A stretch of DNA of 64,000 nucleotides from Rhodanobacter ginsengisoli (GTDB taxonomy: Bacteria; Pseudomonadota; Gammaproteobacteria; Xanthomonadales; Rhodanobacteraceae): positions 1,612,001 through 1,676,000 of the forward strand of contig NZ_JBHSNF010000001.1 of the NCBI RefSeq assembly GCF_042657065.1, written 5' to 3'. Shown here one piece after another: positions 1-8,254 of this stretch. Each line of letters begins with the position of its first letter. Position 1 is the stretch's first letter. A program made the position numbers and the translations under genes. The notes below the pieces were generated by a model. The model worked only from the letters and a program-made list of their open reading frames with translations. It searched no databases and was not told where the DNA came from.

Positions 1-1449
1 GGTCGCACGGAGGATCGTCTGGCACTGGTTCCGGCGAAGAACGGTGGCGCGGGCAGCAATGCCACGGGCAAGGGCGACAAGTCCGCTGACAGCATCCGTC
101 AGGATCTCCTGCGCGCCAAGGAAAGCGTGGCGAGCCTTCAGCAGCAGAGCGCGGACCTGAAGACCCGTCTGAAGGACCTGAACGACATCAACAGCAAGAA
201 TGAGCATCTGCTGTCGTTGAAGGACAACGAGATCGCCGAGCTGCAGCGCAAGCTGGCTGCCGCGCGCAAGGCCAGCGGCATGCCGGCGGAGGCAGTCAAG
301 GCGGCGAATACCGCCGCGGTGACGACCCCGCCGGAGAGCAGTCTGGAAACCGCCGTCGCCACTGCCGGCACCAGCGCGGGGGCTGCCGGGCCGGTTGCAG
401 CGGGGTCCGCCCCGAGGACAGCAACTTCACCGCTGGCCACGGCCGCCAGCGCGCCGATGTCCAGTGCTTCCGCCGCGGTCGCCGCAGCGGTTGCTCCGGC
501 ACCGCCGGCCAAGCCGGTGAGCAAACCTGCCGCCAAACCCGCCATCGTACCGATGGTCGAGCAGCCCTGGTACATGCAGACGTGGGCATGGGCAGCCGGT
601 GCAGGCGCGCTGTTGCTGTTGATCGTGCTGGCCATGCTGGGTCGCCGCAAACAGGCAGGTACGGCATCGAAGTCTTCCTCCTCGCTGGCTGACCGTTTTG
701 GCGCGGCTGCGCCGGCGGATTCGGACATCCTCGATGGCGAGGACCTCGATCAGGAGGAACTGCTCGACCAGTTGGCGGAACATCCGGACGACATCGGTCT
801 GCACCTGGAGCTGGTCACCCTGTATTACTCGCGGCGCGACGTCGAGCATTTCGAGGCGGCGGCCGAAGCCATGCATGCCCACATCACCGATCCCGAACAG
901 GACGAGTGGCAGGACGTGCTGCACATGGGCGAGGACCTGGTCCCGGGTCACCCGCTGTTCGACCACCATCCCGAGCGGCCGGCAGACGAACAGTCGGGCG
1001 CACGGCCCGGCTTCGACATCGACGACTACGCCGACGAGAACGACGCGCCGACCGTGGTGTCGTCGATGCCGCCGCTGCCGCCGACGGGACCGAAAAAGGT
1101 CAGCGAATACAATTTCAATTTCGACCTGACCACGCCGCCGGTAGCCAGCCCGACAGCATCGGACGATGCCACGGTGGTTGCACCGCTGGTTGCGGATACG
1201 CAGACGACCGACGAGGCCGCCTCTAGCTGGCAGTTCGATGAATCCGCCGATACGCATCAGGCAACTGATCTCGGCCATGATGTCACCGAGTTCAGCGACG
1301 ATCCGATTGACACCAAGCTGGACCTGGCGCGCGCCTATGTGGACATGGGCGATACCGATGGCGCCCGTGCCATGCTTGGCGAGGTGATCAAGGAAGGCAG
1401 CCAGATGCAGCGGGATACGGCCAAGCGCCTGCTCGAGAGTCTGAGCTGA
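1..1449 (+). CDS. fimV: FimV-family pilus-assembly/polar hub protein, C-terminal part (5' end off window)
   Basis: The reading frame is open from base 1, so only the C-terminal part of about 482 codons is present; the LysM-containing N-terminus would lie upstream. Visible in order: a coiled coil (about residues 40-95), a long Ala/Pro/Thr-rich linker, one transmembrane helix near WAAGAGALLLLIVLAML, an acidic cytoplasmic region with a TPR-like segment, and a terminal helical motif with the sequence DLARAYVDMGDTDGARAML followed by a Leu-rich helix. That terminal motif is the hallmark of the FimV C-terminal domain. In the family, FimV spans the inner membrane, binds peptidoglycan and supports type IV pilus function and polar localisation. 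Placement directly before truA and trpF matches Pseudomonas and Xanthomonas order. Family assignment is firm; the exact role in this species is inferred. Confidence 0.9.
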   Translation, partial: GRTEDRLALVPAKNGGAGSNATGKGDKSADSIRQDLLRAKESVASLQQQSADLKTRLKDLNDINSKNEHLLSLKDNEIAELQRKLAAARKASGMPAEAVKAANTAAVTTPPESSLETAVATAGTSAGAAGPVAAGSAPRTATSPLATAASAPMSSASAAVAAAVAPAPPAKPVSKPAAKPAIVPMVEQPWYMQTWAWAAGAGALLLLIVLAMLGRRKQAGTASKSSSSLADRFGAAAPADSDILDGEDLDQEELLDQLAEHPDDIGLHLELVTLYYSRRDVEHFEAAAEAMHAHITDPEQDEWQDVLHMGEDLVPGHPLFDHHPERPADEQSGARPGFDIDDYADENDAPTVVSSMPPLPPTGPKKVSEYNFNFDLTTPPVASPTASDDATVVAPLVADTQTTDEAASSWQFDESADTHQATDLGHDVTEFSDDPIDTKLDLARAYVDMGDTDGARAMLGEVIKEGSQMQRDTAKRLLESLS

Positions 1450-1462
1450 GTTTCCGTACCCT

Positions 1463-1520
1463 GCAGCCCGCAACGCACTCGGGCCGGCCTGGCAGCCGGC
1501 CCGAGTGCGTTGCGGGCTGC
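1463..1520 (+). terminator. Very long perfect stem-loop between fimV and truA
   Basis: Two perfectly complementary 26-base arms (1463-1488 and 1495-1520) enclose a six-base loop, CTGGCA. The stem begins 13 bases after the fimV stop and is followed by a short T-containing stretch rather than a clean U-run. It probably ends the fimV transcript. The arm length is well beyond a usual intrinsic terminator, so it may be a mobile palindromic (REP-like) unit reused as a terminator. Confidence 0.7.
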
Positions 1521-1560
1521 TAATCTTCAGCGTCTTTCATCGAACTCTTGCAGCACAGTC

Positions 1561-2358
1561 ATGCGCATTGCCCTGGGCGTCGAATACGACGGCACTGATT
1601 ATTTCGGTTGGCAGCGGCTGACCGAAGGCCCCAGTGTGCAGGCGCAACTGGAACAGGCGTTGTCGCGGGTTGCCGCGCATCCGGTCCAGGTCAGCTGTGC
1701 CGGGCGTACCGATGCCGGCGTGCACGGTCGCTGCCAGGTCGTGCATTTCGATACCACGGCCCGGCGCGAGATGCGCGGCTGGATGCTCGGTGCCTGTTCC
1801 AACCTGCCGGGAAGCGTGGCGGTGCTGTGGGCGCAGCCGGTGCTGGACAGCTTCCATGCGCGCTTTGCGGCGCGCAGTCGGCGTTATCGCTACCACATCC
1901 TCAACCGGCCGGTGCGGGCGGCGCTGGATGCGCGTTACGTCACCTGGGAGCGGCATCCGCTGGATGCCCAACGCATGCATGCGGCGGCACAGGCGCTGCT
2001 GGGCGAGCACGACTTCAGCGCGTTTCGGGCCTTGTCATGCCAGGCCACGCATCCGCGCCGCACGGTACTGGCGGTGAGTGTCCGGCGTGTCGGCGAGCAA
2101 CTGTTCGTCGACATCGAGGCCAACGCCTTCCTGCATCACATGGTGCGCAACATCGTGGGGTCGCTGCTGATGATCGGCCGCGGCGAGCAACCGGTCGAAT
2201 GGATGGCCGGGTTGCTGGCCGGATGCGATCGCCAGGTGGCCGGGCCGACGGCGCCGGCTACCGGGCTGACCTTCCTCGGTCCGCGTTACGAGACCCACTG
2301 GGGCCTGCCTGCCGAGGTCTGTCTGGCCGATGCCGGTCCGGCTGGAGTCGATCGATGA
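1561..2358 (+). CDS. truA: tRNA pseudouridine(38-40) synthase TruA
   Basis: 265 aa, normal length for TruA. It isomerises uridines 38-40 in the anticodon arm of tRNAs. The catalytic motif GRTDAGVHG is present with the nucleophilic Asp at residue 51, and the N-terminus VEYDGTDYFGW and the later NAFLHHMVRNIVGSL motif are both diagnostic. The start was set at MRIALGVEYDG because homologues begin there; an upstream in-frame start at 1510 would add 17 residues derived from the stem-loop region. The stop overlaps the trpF start (ATGA), indicating translational coupling, an arrangement common in Pseudomonas and Xanthomonas relatives. Confidence 0.97.
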   Translation: MRIALGVEYDGTDYFGWQRLTEGPSVQAQLEQALSRVAAHPVQVSCAGRTDAGVHGRCQVVHFDTTARREMRGWMLGACSNLPGSVAVLWAQPVLDSFHARFAARSRRYRYHILNRPVRAALDARYVTWERHPLDAQRMHAAAQALLGEHDFSAFRALSCQATHPRRTVLAVSVRRVGEQLFVDIEANAFLHHMVRNIVGSLLMIGRGEQPVEWMAGLLAGCDRQVAGPTAPATGLTFLGPRYETHWGLPAEVCLADAGPAGVDR

Positions 2359-2978
2359 CCCGCATCAAATGCTGTGGCATGACCCGGATCGAGGATGCGC
2401 TGCTGGCGGCCCACCTCGGCGTCGACGCGATCGGCCTGGTGTTCACCGCGCGCAGCAAGCGCCGGGTATCCCTGGCGCAGGCGCGGGAAATCGTCGATGC
2501 GCTGCCGCCGTTCGTCACCACCGTGGCCTTGTTCATGGACGACGATGCGGGTCTCGTGCAGGAGGTGCTCGACGAAGTGCGCCCGGCGCTGCTGCAGTTT
2601 CACGGCAGCGAGCGCGACCCGTGGTGCATGCAGTTCGACCGGCCGTTTCTGAAGGCGATTGCGATGGGCGAGGGGGCGGCGGCCCTGCCACGGTTGCGCG
2701 ATTACCCACACGCGGCCGGCCTGTTGCTGGATGGTCACGGCTTCGGCGAGGCTGGCGGCAGCGGCAAGGCATTCGACTGGTCATTGCCACCCGCCGACCT
2801 GACACAGCCGCTGATCCTCGCCGGCGGCCTTGATCCCGTCAATGTGGGAGCGGCCGTGCTGAGGGTGCGGCCGTGGGCAGTGGACGTGGCCAGCGGCATC
2901 GAGTCGGCACCCGGGATCAAGGATCCGGCCCGGATGGCGGCGTTCGTCCGCGCCGTCCGCGAGGCAGATGCCGGATGA
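2355..2978 (+). CDS. trpF: Phosphoribosylanthranilate isomerase TrpF
   Basis: 207 aa, standard length for the monofunctional enzyme. It performs the Amadori rearrangement of N-(5-phosphoribosyl)anthranilate to CdRP in tryptophan synthesis. Visible motifs: RIKCCGMT at the N-terminus with the catalytic Cys at residue 7, GVDAIGLVF, LLQFHGSE, LLLDGHGFGEAGGSGKAFDW and the phosphate-binding LAGGLDPVNV. It overlaps the truA stop by four bases. Its pathway partners trpB and trpA follow about 2 kb downstream, interrupted by a cupin gene and a divergent LysR regulator, so trpF is not in one operon with trpBA here. Confidence 0.97.
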   Translation: MTRIKCCGMTRIEDALLAAHLGVDAIGLVFTARSKRRVSLAQAREIVDALPPFVTTVALFMDDDAGLVQEVLDEVRPALLQFHGSERDPWCMQFDRPFLKAIAMGEGAAALPRLRDYPHAAGLLLDGHGFGEAGGSGKAFDWSLPPADLTQPLILAGGLDPVNVGAAVLRVRPWAVDVASGIESAPGIKDPARMAAFVRAVREADAG

Positions 2979-3078
2979 CCGCTGCTTGATCCCCATGCGC
3001 TCGCCAGGGCGGCGCTTCAGTCATGACTAGCCCGGATCGGCGCGATAGCATGACCGGACGATCGCCACTCGTCACCGG

Positions 3079-4095
3079 ATGAATTGCATGCCCGCTGCTG
3101 CCATCGAGGAGTATCACGGTGCCGGCCGGCCGATCGGGCTCGGCGACTTCGTCGGTCATGATCGGCCGCTGGTCGTTCGCGGGCTGTGCCGGGATTGGCC
3201 ACTGGTCAGACTGGCGAGCGAGTCGGATACCGCGTTCGCCCGGGGCCTGGCTCGTTGGGACAACGGGGCGGAAGTGGATGCGCTGCTGATGCTGCCCGCC
3301 GAGGGCGGCGTGATCGGCTACAACGCGGCTTTCGACGGATTCAACTACGCGCATCACCGCGTTTCGATCACCCAGGGCCTGCAGCGGCTGGCGGCGTACA
3401 GCCGCCAGCCGGACCCGCCCGGACTGGCGCTGCAGAGCGCGCTGATTTCCGCCTGCCTGCCGGGTTTCCTCGAGGAGCATGCGCTGCCTTTCCTGGGGCC
3501 GGCGATCCAGCCACGGTTGTGGATCGGCAACCAGGTGACCACGCCGGCGCATTTCGACGAGTACCACAACATCGCCTGTGTGGTCAGTGGCGGTCGGCGA
3601 TTCACCCTGTTCGCCCCGGAGCAGGTGCGCAACCTGTACATCGGGCCACTGGATTTCGCGCCCACCGGTGCCGCGATCAGCATGGCCCGGCTCGACCAGC
3701 TCGACGACCCGCGGTTCCCGCGCCTGAAGCAGGCGCTTGCGGCGGCGCAGACGGCGGAATTGCGCCCGGGCGACGCCATCTACATCCCGCCGATGTGGTG
3801 GCACCACGTCGCCTCGCTGGAGCGGATCAACGCGCTGGTGAATTACTGGTGGCTACCCGGTGCGGACAATGGCCGGGTGGCGGAGACCGCGCTGGACGGC
3901 TTGATGCATGCCATCCTCAGTTTCAAGTCGCTGGGCCCGGCCGAGCGTGCCGCCTGGCGCGGGCTGCTCGACCACTACGTCTTCGGTGACGAGGATCCCG
4001 CCACGCATATTCCCGGGCACGCTCGCGGAATCCTCGGTCCGCTCACGCCCGACGTGGTCGAGAAGCTGAAAGGCATGATCCGGCGATATCTCTGA
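3079..4095 (+). CDS. Cupin-like / JmjC-domain protein (Cupin_8, probable Fe(II)/2-oxoglutarate oxygenase)
   Basis: 338 aa. The central barrel carries an HxD motif (ARFDEYHN-type, read here as HFDEYHN near residue 156) and a distal metal-ligand region PPMWWHHV, with the typical RPGDAIYIPP turn before it. This is the pattern of the Cupin_8/JmjC-like family that includes FIH-type hydroxylases. Substrate is unknown; members hydroxylate proteins or small molecules. Two ATGs are possible: 3079, or 3088, which is better placed behind the GGA at 3077-3079. It lies between trpF and the trpI-like gene, facing the latter convergently with 22 bp between stops, so linkage to tryptophan metabolism is not implied. 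Confidence 0.75.
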   Translation: MNCMPAAAIEEYHGAGRPIGLGDFVGHDRPLVVRGLCRDWPLVRLASESDTAFARGLARWDNGAEVDALLMLPAEGGVIGYNAAFDGFNYAHHRVSITQGLQRLAAYSRQPDPPGLALQSALISACLPGFLEEHALPFLGPAIQPRLWIGNQVTTPAHFDEYHNIACVVSGGRRFTLFAPEQVRNLYIGPLDFAPTGAAISMARLDQLDDPRFPRLKQALAAAQTAELRPGDAIYIPPMWWHHVASLERINALVNYWWLPGADNGRVAETALDGLMHAILSFKSLGPAERAAWRGLLDHYVFGDEDPATHIPGHARGILGPLTPDVVEKLKGMIRRYL

Positions 4096-4117
4096 CCGGC
4101 AGACGCGCCGGCCTGAC

Positions 4118-5011
4118 TCAGCCACCGGCCAGTTCGTCGCGCAGCCAGGCGGCCAGTGCGCTGGCGCGCGGATCGGGTAGCCGCGATGGCGTGGCCAGGA
4201 GCCAGGCCGCCGTGGTCGCCCGAAATCCCCACGGCGCCAGCAGGCGCCCGCTGGCCAGATCCTCGCTGACCAGCGGGGCCGGAGCGATCGCCACGCCGAG
4301 TCCGGCAATCGCCGCTTCCAGCAGGTGGTAGAGATGGGGAAAGCCCGGGCCCGTGCCGGCCGGCGGGGCAGGGAGACCCATGCAGCGCATCCAGTCCGGC
4401 CACGCCTGCGGTCGCGAGGTCGTGTGCAACAGCGGTTCCTCGAGCAGTCGACTGGCCGGCTGATCCTGCAGCCGGGGCCAGCCGGCATAGCGCGGGCTCA
4501 CCACCGGGCCGATCCGCTCCGGCGCCAGCACCTCGACCTGCCAGTTCGACGTCGCCGGGGGCGCCGCCAGTTGCAGAACCGCATCGAGCTTGCCGGGTTC
4601 CGGCATCAGCGGGGGTTCCTGTGCCGACAGGTGCAGCCGGAGTTCGGGCAGGTCGCGACCGAGCCGGTCCAGCCGCGGAATCACCCAGCGCGCCAGCAGG
4701 CTGCCCGAACAGCCGAGCACGAACGGTGCCTGGGCGCTGCGCTGGCGCAGGCTGGCCCAGCTCTCGCGCAACTGCTCGAACGCCGCGCCGGCTCCCTCGT
4801 GCAATTGCTCGCCCACGTCGGTCAGCGCGAGGCCGCGCCCCTGGCGCACGAACAGCGACCGGCCCAGCGCCTCGTCGAGCAGGCGCAGCTGCCGACTCAC
4901 CGCGCCGTGGGTCACGTGCAGTTCGGCGGCGGCGCGGGTGACGCTGCGCAGCCGAGCCACCGCCTCGAATGCGCGCAGGGCGTTCATCGGCGGCAGGTCA
5001 CGATCGGTCAT
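4118..5011 (-). CDS. LysR-family regulator, TrpI-like
   Basis: 297 aa. An N-terminal winged helix-turn-helix (about residues 8-67: LNALRAFEAVARLRSV-type start, then AAELHVTHGAVSRQLRLLDEALG) is followed by a periplasmic-binding-like effector domain. The helix-turn-helix closely resembles the GcvA/TrpI branch of LysR regulators. It is divergent from trpB with a 126-bp shared promoter region, exactly the trpI-trpBA arrangement of Pseudomonas, where TrpI activates trpBA in response to indoleglycerol phosphate. The role as trpBA activator is therefore inferred from both sequence and position. A GcvA-like regulator of another target is the alternative. Start set at MTDRDLPPMNALRAFE. Confidence 0.82.
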   Translation of the reverse strand: MTDRDLPPMNALRAFEAVARLRSVTRAAAELHVTHGAVSRQLRLLDEALGRSLFVRQGRGLALTDVGEQLHEGAGAAFEQLRESWASLRQRSAQAPFVLGCSGSLLARWVIPRLDRLGRDLPELRLHLSAQEPPLMPEPGKLDAVLQLAAPPATSNWQVEVLAPERIGPVVSPRYAGWPRLQDQPASRLLEEPLLHTTSRPQAWPDWMRCMGLPAPPAGTGPGFPHLYHLLEAAIAGLGVAIAPAPLVSEDLASGRLLAPWGFRATTAAWLLATPSRLPDPRASALAAWLRDELAGG

Positions 5012-5137
5012 ATGTGATTTTTACTGACATGTAGGCGCGATCTTATCGCTTTTTCGCCCCGCCGCCCTGAGTTAATCTCGACCATCACGGCGGCAGCGAC
5101 CATCGTATCCATCAGTTTTACGCACAGGACATGCAGC
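5012..5137. promoter_or_regulatory. Divergent trpI-like / trpB control region
   Basis: This gap between divergent starts is AT-richer than its surroundings near the regulator. Two dyads are visible: ATGT...ACAT between 5012 and 5033, and GCGAT-CTT-ATCGC at 5037-5049. LysR proteins usually bind an interrupted dyad containing T-N11-A near position -65 of the activated promoter, so either dyad is a candidate site. The trpB start is preceded by AGGA at 5126-5129, eight bases before the ATG. No hexamer pair is strong enough to name a promoter. Confidence 0.5.
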
Positions 5138-6349
5138 ATGCCCACGATCCAGGACTATCACCGCTGGCCCGATGCCCACGGGCGCTTTGGCGACTACGGC
5201 GGCAGCTATGTCGCCGAGACCCTGATGGCGCCGCTGGCCGAATTGAGCGAGGCCTATGAGCGGCTGCGCACCGATCCCGCGTTCCTGGCCGAGCTCGATC
5301 GCGACCTGAAGTACTACGTCGGCCGGCCCAGCCCGATCTATCACGCCGAGCGCCTGTCGCAGCACGTCGGCGGGGCACGGATCCTGCTCAAGCGCGAAGA
5401 CCTGAACCACACCGGCGCGCACAAGATCAACAACACCATCGGCCAGGCGCTCGTCGCCCGGCACATGGGCAAGCAGCGGGTGATCGCCGAAACCGGCGCC
5501 GGCCAGCATGGTGTGGCCACCGCCACGGTGGCGGCCCGTTTCGGCATGCAATGCGTGGTCTACATGGGTGCGGTCGACATCGAGCGGCAGAAGATCAACG
5601 TGTACCGGATGAAGCTGCTCGGCGCGGAAGTCATTCCGGTGACGTCGGGCTCGAATACGCTGAAGGATGCGTTGAACGAGGCGATGCGCGACTGGGTCAC
5701 CAACGTGGCCGATACCTTCTACATCATCGGTACCGTGGCCGGCCCGCACCCGTATCCGAAGATGGTGCGCGACTTCAATGCGATCGTGGGGCGCGAGGCG
5801 CGGGCGCAGATGCTGGAGCAGTACGGTCGCCTGCCGGACGTGCTCACCGCCTGCGTCGGCGGCGGCTCGAACGCGATCGGGCTGTTCCATGAATTCCTCA
5901 ACGACGCCGACGTGCGCATCGTCGGCGCCGAAGCGGCGGGTGAGGGCATTGCCAGCGGCCATCATGCGGCCTCGCTGGCGGCGGGCCGGCCCGGCGTGCT
6001 GCACGGCAACCGCACCTACGTGCTGTGCGATGACAACGGCCAGATCACCGAGACGCATTCGGTATCCGCCGGCCTGGACTATCCCGGCGTCGGTCCCGAG
6101 CATGCTTTCCTCAAGGATGCCGGCCGCGCGGAATACGTGGGCGTGACCGATGACGAGGCGCTGGAGGCCTTCCATCTGCTGGCCCGCACCGAGGGCATCC
6201 TGGCGGCGCTGGAATCCAGCCACGCCGTGGCCCAGGCGATGAAGCTGGCGCGCGAGCTGCCGAAGGACGGCATCGTGTTGTGCAATCTTTCCGGTCGTGG
6301 CGACAAGGACGTGCATACCATCGCGGCGCGCGAAGGTGTCGAGGTATGA
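5138..6349 (+). CDS. trpB: Tryptophan synthase beta chain TrpB
   Basis: 403 aa, usual length. It condenses indole with serine to form tryptophan in the alpha2-beta2 complex with TrpA. The N-terminus GRFGDYGGSYVAETLM is typical. The PLP Schiff-base lysine lies in HTGAHKINNT (Lys96), the adjacent catalytic Glu is in AETGAGQHG, and the phosphate-binding loop is GGGSNAIG. The start has AGGA eight bases upstream. The gene is followed after 132 bp by trpA. That gap contains an inverted-repeat element rather than the usual overlap or short spacer. Regulation is probably through the divergent TrpI-like activator. Confidence 0.98.
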   Translation: MPTIQDYHRWPDAHGRFGDYGGSYVAETLMAPLAELSEAYERLRTDPAFLAELDRDLKYYVGRPSPIYHAERLSQHVGGARILLKREDLNHTGAHKINNTIGQALVARHMGKQRVIAETGAGQHGVATATVAARFGMQCVVYMGAVDIERQKINVYRMKLLGAEVIPVTSGSNTLKDALNEAMRDWVTNVADTFYIIGTVAGPHPYPKMVRDFNAIVGREARAQMLEQYGRLPDVLTACVGGGSNAIGLFHEFLNDADVRIVGAEAAGEGIASGHHAASLAAGRPGVLHGNRTYVLCDDNGQITETHSVSAGLDYPGVGPEHAFLKDAGRAEYVGVTDDEALEAFHLLARTEGILAALESSHAVAQAMKLARELPKDGIVLCNLSGRGDKDVHTIAAREGVEV

Positions 6350-6352
6350 GGC

Positions 6353-6477
6353 AGGAACGAGTGAAGAGGAGTGAGAGATGAGAGAAAGGCAGCGGCTAGC
6401 GCACCTTCAATTTTCAACCCGGTCAACACAAGGCGTCAGCATGAACACGCGTTCCTCACTCCTCTTCACCCGTTCCT
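6353..6477. repeat. Inverted-repeat element between trpB and trpA
   Basis: Arms at 6353-6375 and 6455-6477 are 23 bases long and complementary with a single mismatch, separated by 79 bases. The arm core is GAAGAGGAGTGAG. It begins four bases after the trpB stop and runs to within five bases of the trpA ATG, so the right arm occupies the place where the trpA ribosome-binding site should be. A related, more degenerate pair occurs between hisF and hisI at 22216-22296, indicating a dispersed family. Confidence 0.8.
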
Positions 6478-6481
6478 CGCC

Positions 6482-7282
6482 ATGAACCGCATCGACCGCC
6501 GCTTCGCCGAGCTCAAGGCTGCCGGCCGCACTGGCCTGATCCCGTTCGTCACCGCCGGCGATCCCTCGCCCGAGCATATGGTCGGACTGATGCATGCGCT
6601 GGTCGAGGCGGGCGCCGACCTGATCGAGCTGGGCGTGCCGTTCTCCGATCCGATGGCCGATGGCCCGGTGATCCAGCATGCCAGCGAACGGGCGATCGCC
6701 AGGGGCGTGGGGCTGCTCGACGTGCTGGGCTGGGTCGCTGAATTTCGCCAGCGCGATGCCACCACGCCGGTGGTGCTGATGGGTTATCTCAACCCGCTCG
6801 AAATCCACGGTTACGCGCGTTTTGCCGCCGAGGCGGTGGCCGCCGGCGTGGATGGCGTGCTGCTGGTGGATTGTCCGCTGGAGGAAGCGGACGTGCTGAG
6901 CCCGCTGCGCGAGGCGGGCCTGCGCCGGATCATGCTGGCGGCGCCCACCACCGCACCCGCGCGTATGGCGCAGCTGTGCGGGATGGCGGAGGGTTTCCTG
7001 TACTATGTGTCGTTTGCCGGCATCACCGGCGCGGGGCATTTGAGCACCACGGACATCGCTGCCCGTGTGGCCGATATCCGATCCCGTGCGAGTGCGCCGG
7101 TGGCAGTCGGCTTCGGCGTGCGCGATGCGACCAGCGCGAAGGCGATCGCCGGGTTTGCCGATGCGGTAGTGATTGGCAGTGCGTTGGTCGAGCGGTTGGC
7201 GGGTGCCGCGACGGCGGCGGATATCGCCGATCGCGTGCGGAGCTTCCTGCTGCCGATCCGTACCGCGCTGGATGCACACTGA
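6482..7282 (+). CDS. trpA: Tryptophan synthase alpha chain TrpA
   Basis: 266 aa. It cleaves indoleglycerol phosphate to indole and glyceraldehyde-3-phosphate and channels indole to TrpB. Catalytic residues fall at the canonical positions: Glu49 in ADLIELGVPFSDP and Asp60 in MADGPVIQ. The YVSFAGITGAG loop and GFGVRDATSAKAI phosphate site are present. The start MNRIDRRFAELK matches homologues. There is no recognisable Shine-Dalgarno sequence because the right arm of an inverted repeat occupies 6455-6477. An in-frame start at 6371 inside the repeat would add 37 atypical residues and is not favoured. Confidence 0.97.
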   Translation: MNRIDRRFAELKAAGRTGLIPFVTAGDPSPEHMVGLMHALVEAGADLIELGVPFSDPMADGPVIQHASERAIARGVGLLDVLGWVAEFRQRDATTPVVLMGYLNPLEIHGYARFAAEAVAAGVDGVLLVDCPLEEADVLSPLREAGLRRIMLAAPTTAPARMAQLCGMAEGFLYYVSFAGITGAGHLSTTDIAARVADIRSRASAPVAVGFGVRDATSAKAIAGFADAVVIGSALVERLAGAATAADIADRVRSFLLPIRTALDAH

Positions 7283-7328
7283 GACGGTCAGCTGGCCGTT
7301 TCGGGTCAGGAACGTTTGAGGTGTTGCG

Positions 7329-8198
7329 ATGAACTGGTTGCAGAAAATCATGACTCCGCGTGCACGCACGCAGAACACGACGGCCGGCAAGGGCTCGGTG
7401 CCCGAGGGCGTGTGGGACAAGTGCAAGGGTTGCGGCACGGTGCTGTACCGGCCGGAGCTCGAGCGCAATCTGATGGTCTGTCCGAAATGTGACCATCACC
7501 ATTACATCAGCGCGCGGATGCGCCTCGACGCCTTGCTGGATGAAGGCTCCACCCAGGAGCTGTGGGCCAGCATGGAGCCCACCGATCCGCTGAAATTCCG
7601 CGACTCCAAGAAGTATCGCGAGCGCATCAATGCCGCCCAGAAGAAATTCGGCGAGAAGGATTCCCTGCTGGCGATGAGCGGCAAGCTCAAGGGCCGCCCG
7701 CTGATGGCCGTGGCCTTCGATTTCGCCTACATGGGCGGTTCGATGGGCTCGGTAGGCGGCGAGAAGTTCGCGCGCGCCGCCGAGCGTGCGCTGGCCGATC
7801 GCAGCGCCTTCGTGTGTTTTGCCGCCAGTGGCGGCATGCGCATGCAGGAAGCGCTCTTTTCGTTGATGCAGATGGCCAAGGTGTCGGCCGCGCTGGCCCG
7901 CCTGCGTGATGCCGGGGTGCCGTACATCAGCGTGCTGACCAATCCGACCACCGGCGGTGTGTCCGCCAGCCTTGGCATGCTCGGCGACATCAACATCGGC
8001 GAGCCGAAGGCTTTGATCGGTTTCGCCGGTGCTCGCGTGATCGAGCAGACCGTGCGCGAGACGCTGCCCGAGGGCTTCCAGCGGTCGGAATTCCTGGTCG
8101 AGCATGGTGCCATCGATCTGATCGTCGATCGACGCGAGATGCGCGACAAGCTGGCCGACCTGCTCGGTATCCTGATGAAGGCGCCGCGCGCCGCCTGA
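7329..8198 (+). CDS. accD: Acetyl-CoA carboxylase carboxyltransferase subunit beta AccD
   Basis: 289 aa. With AccA it forms the carboxyltransferase that makes malonyl-CoA for fatty-acid synthesis. The N-terminal zinc ribbon has four cysteines (Cys32, Cys35, Cys51, Cys54), followed by the carboxyltransferase domain with SGKLKGRPLMAVAFDFAYMGGSMGS and ASGGMRMQEALFSLMQMAK. It sits 46 bp after trpA, the order common in gammaproteobacteria, where folC usually comes next. Here no folC follows; a terminator and the DnaA-box-like repeats do. GAGGTG upstream of the ATG serves as ribosome-binding site. Confidence 0.98.
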   Translation: MNWLQKIMTPRARTQNTTAGKGSVPEGVWDKCKGCGTVLYRPELERNLMVCPKCDHHHYISARMRLDALLDEGSTQELWASMEPTDPLKFRDSKKYRERINAAQKKFGEKDSLLAMSGKLKGRPLMAVAFDFAYMGGSMGSVGGEKFARAAERALADRSAFVCFAASGGMRMQEALFSLMQMAKVSAALARLRDAGVPYISVLTNPTTGGVSASLGMLGDINIGEPKALIGFAGARVIEQTVRETLPEGFQRSEFLVEHGAIDLIVDRREMRDKLADLLGILMKAPRAA

Positions 8199-8220
8199 CG
8201 CTGCGCCATCGATCCGAAGC

Positions 8221-8250
8221 GATGCCGCCGCCGGGCGGCATCGTCGTTTT
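8221..8250 (+). terminator. Intrinsic terminator after accD
   Basis: A nine-base stem GATGCCGCC / GGCGGCATC with a GCCG loop is followed by GTCGTTTT. It lies 22 bases after the accD stop and fits a rho-independent terminator for the trpBA-accD unit. Confidence 0.85.
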
Positions 8251-8254
8251 GGCG

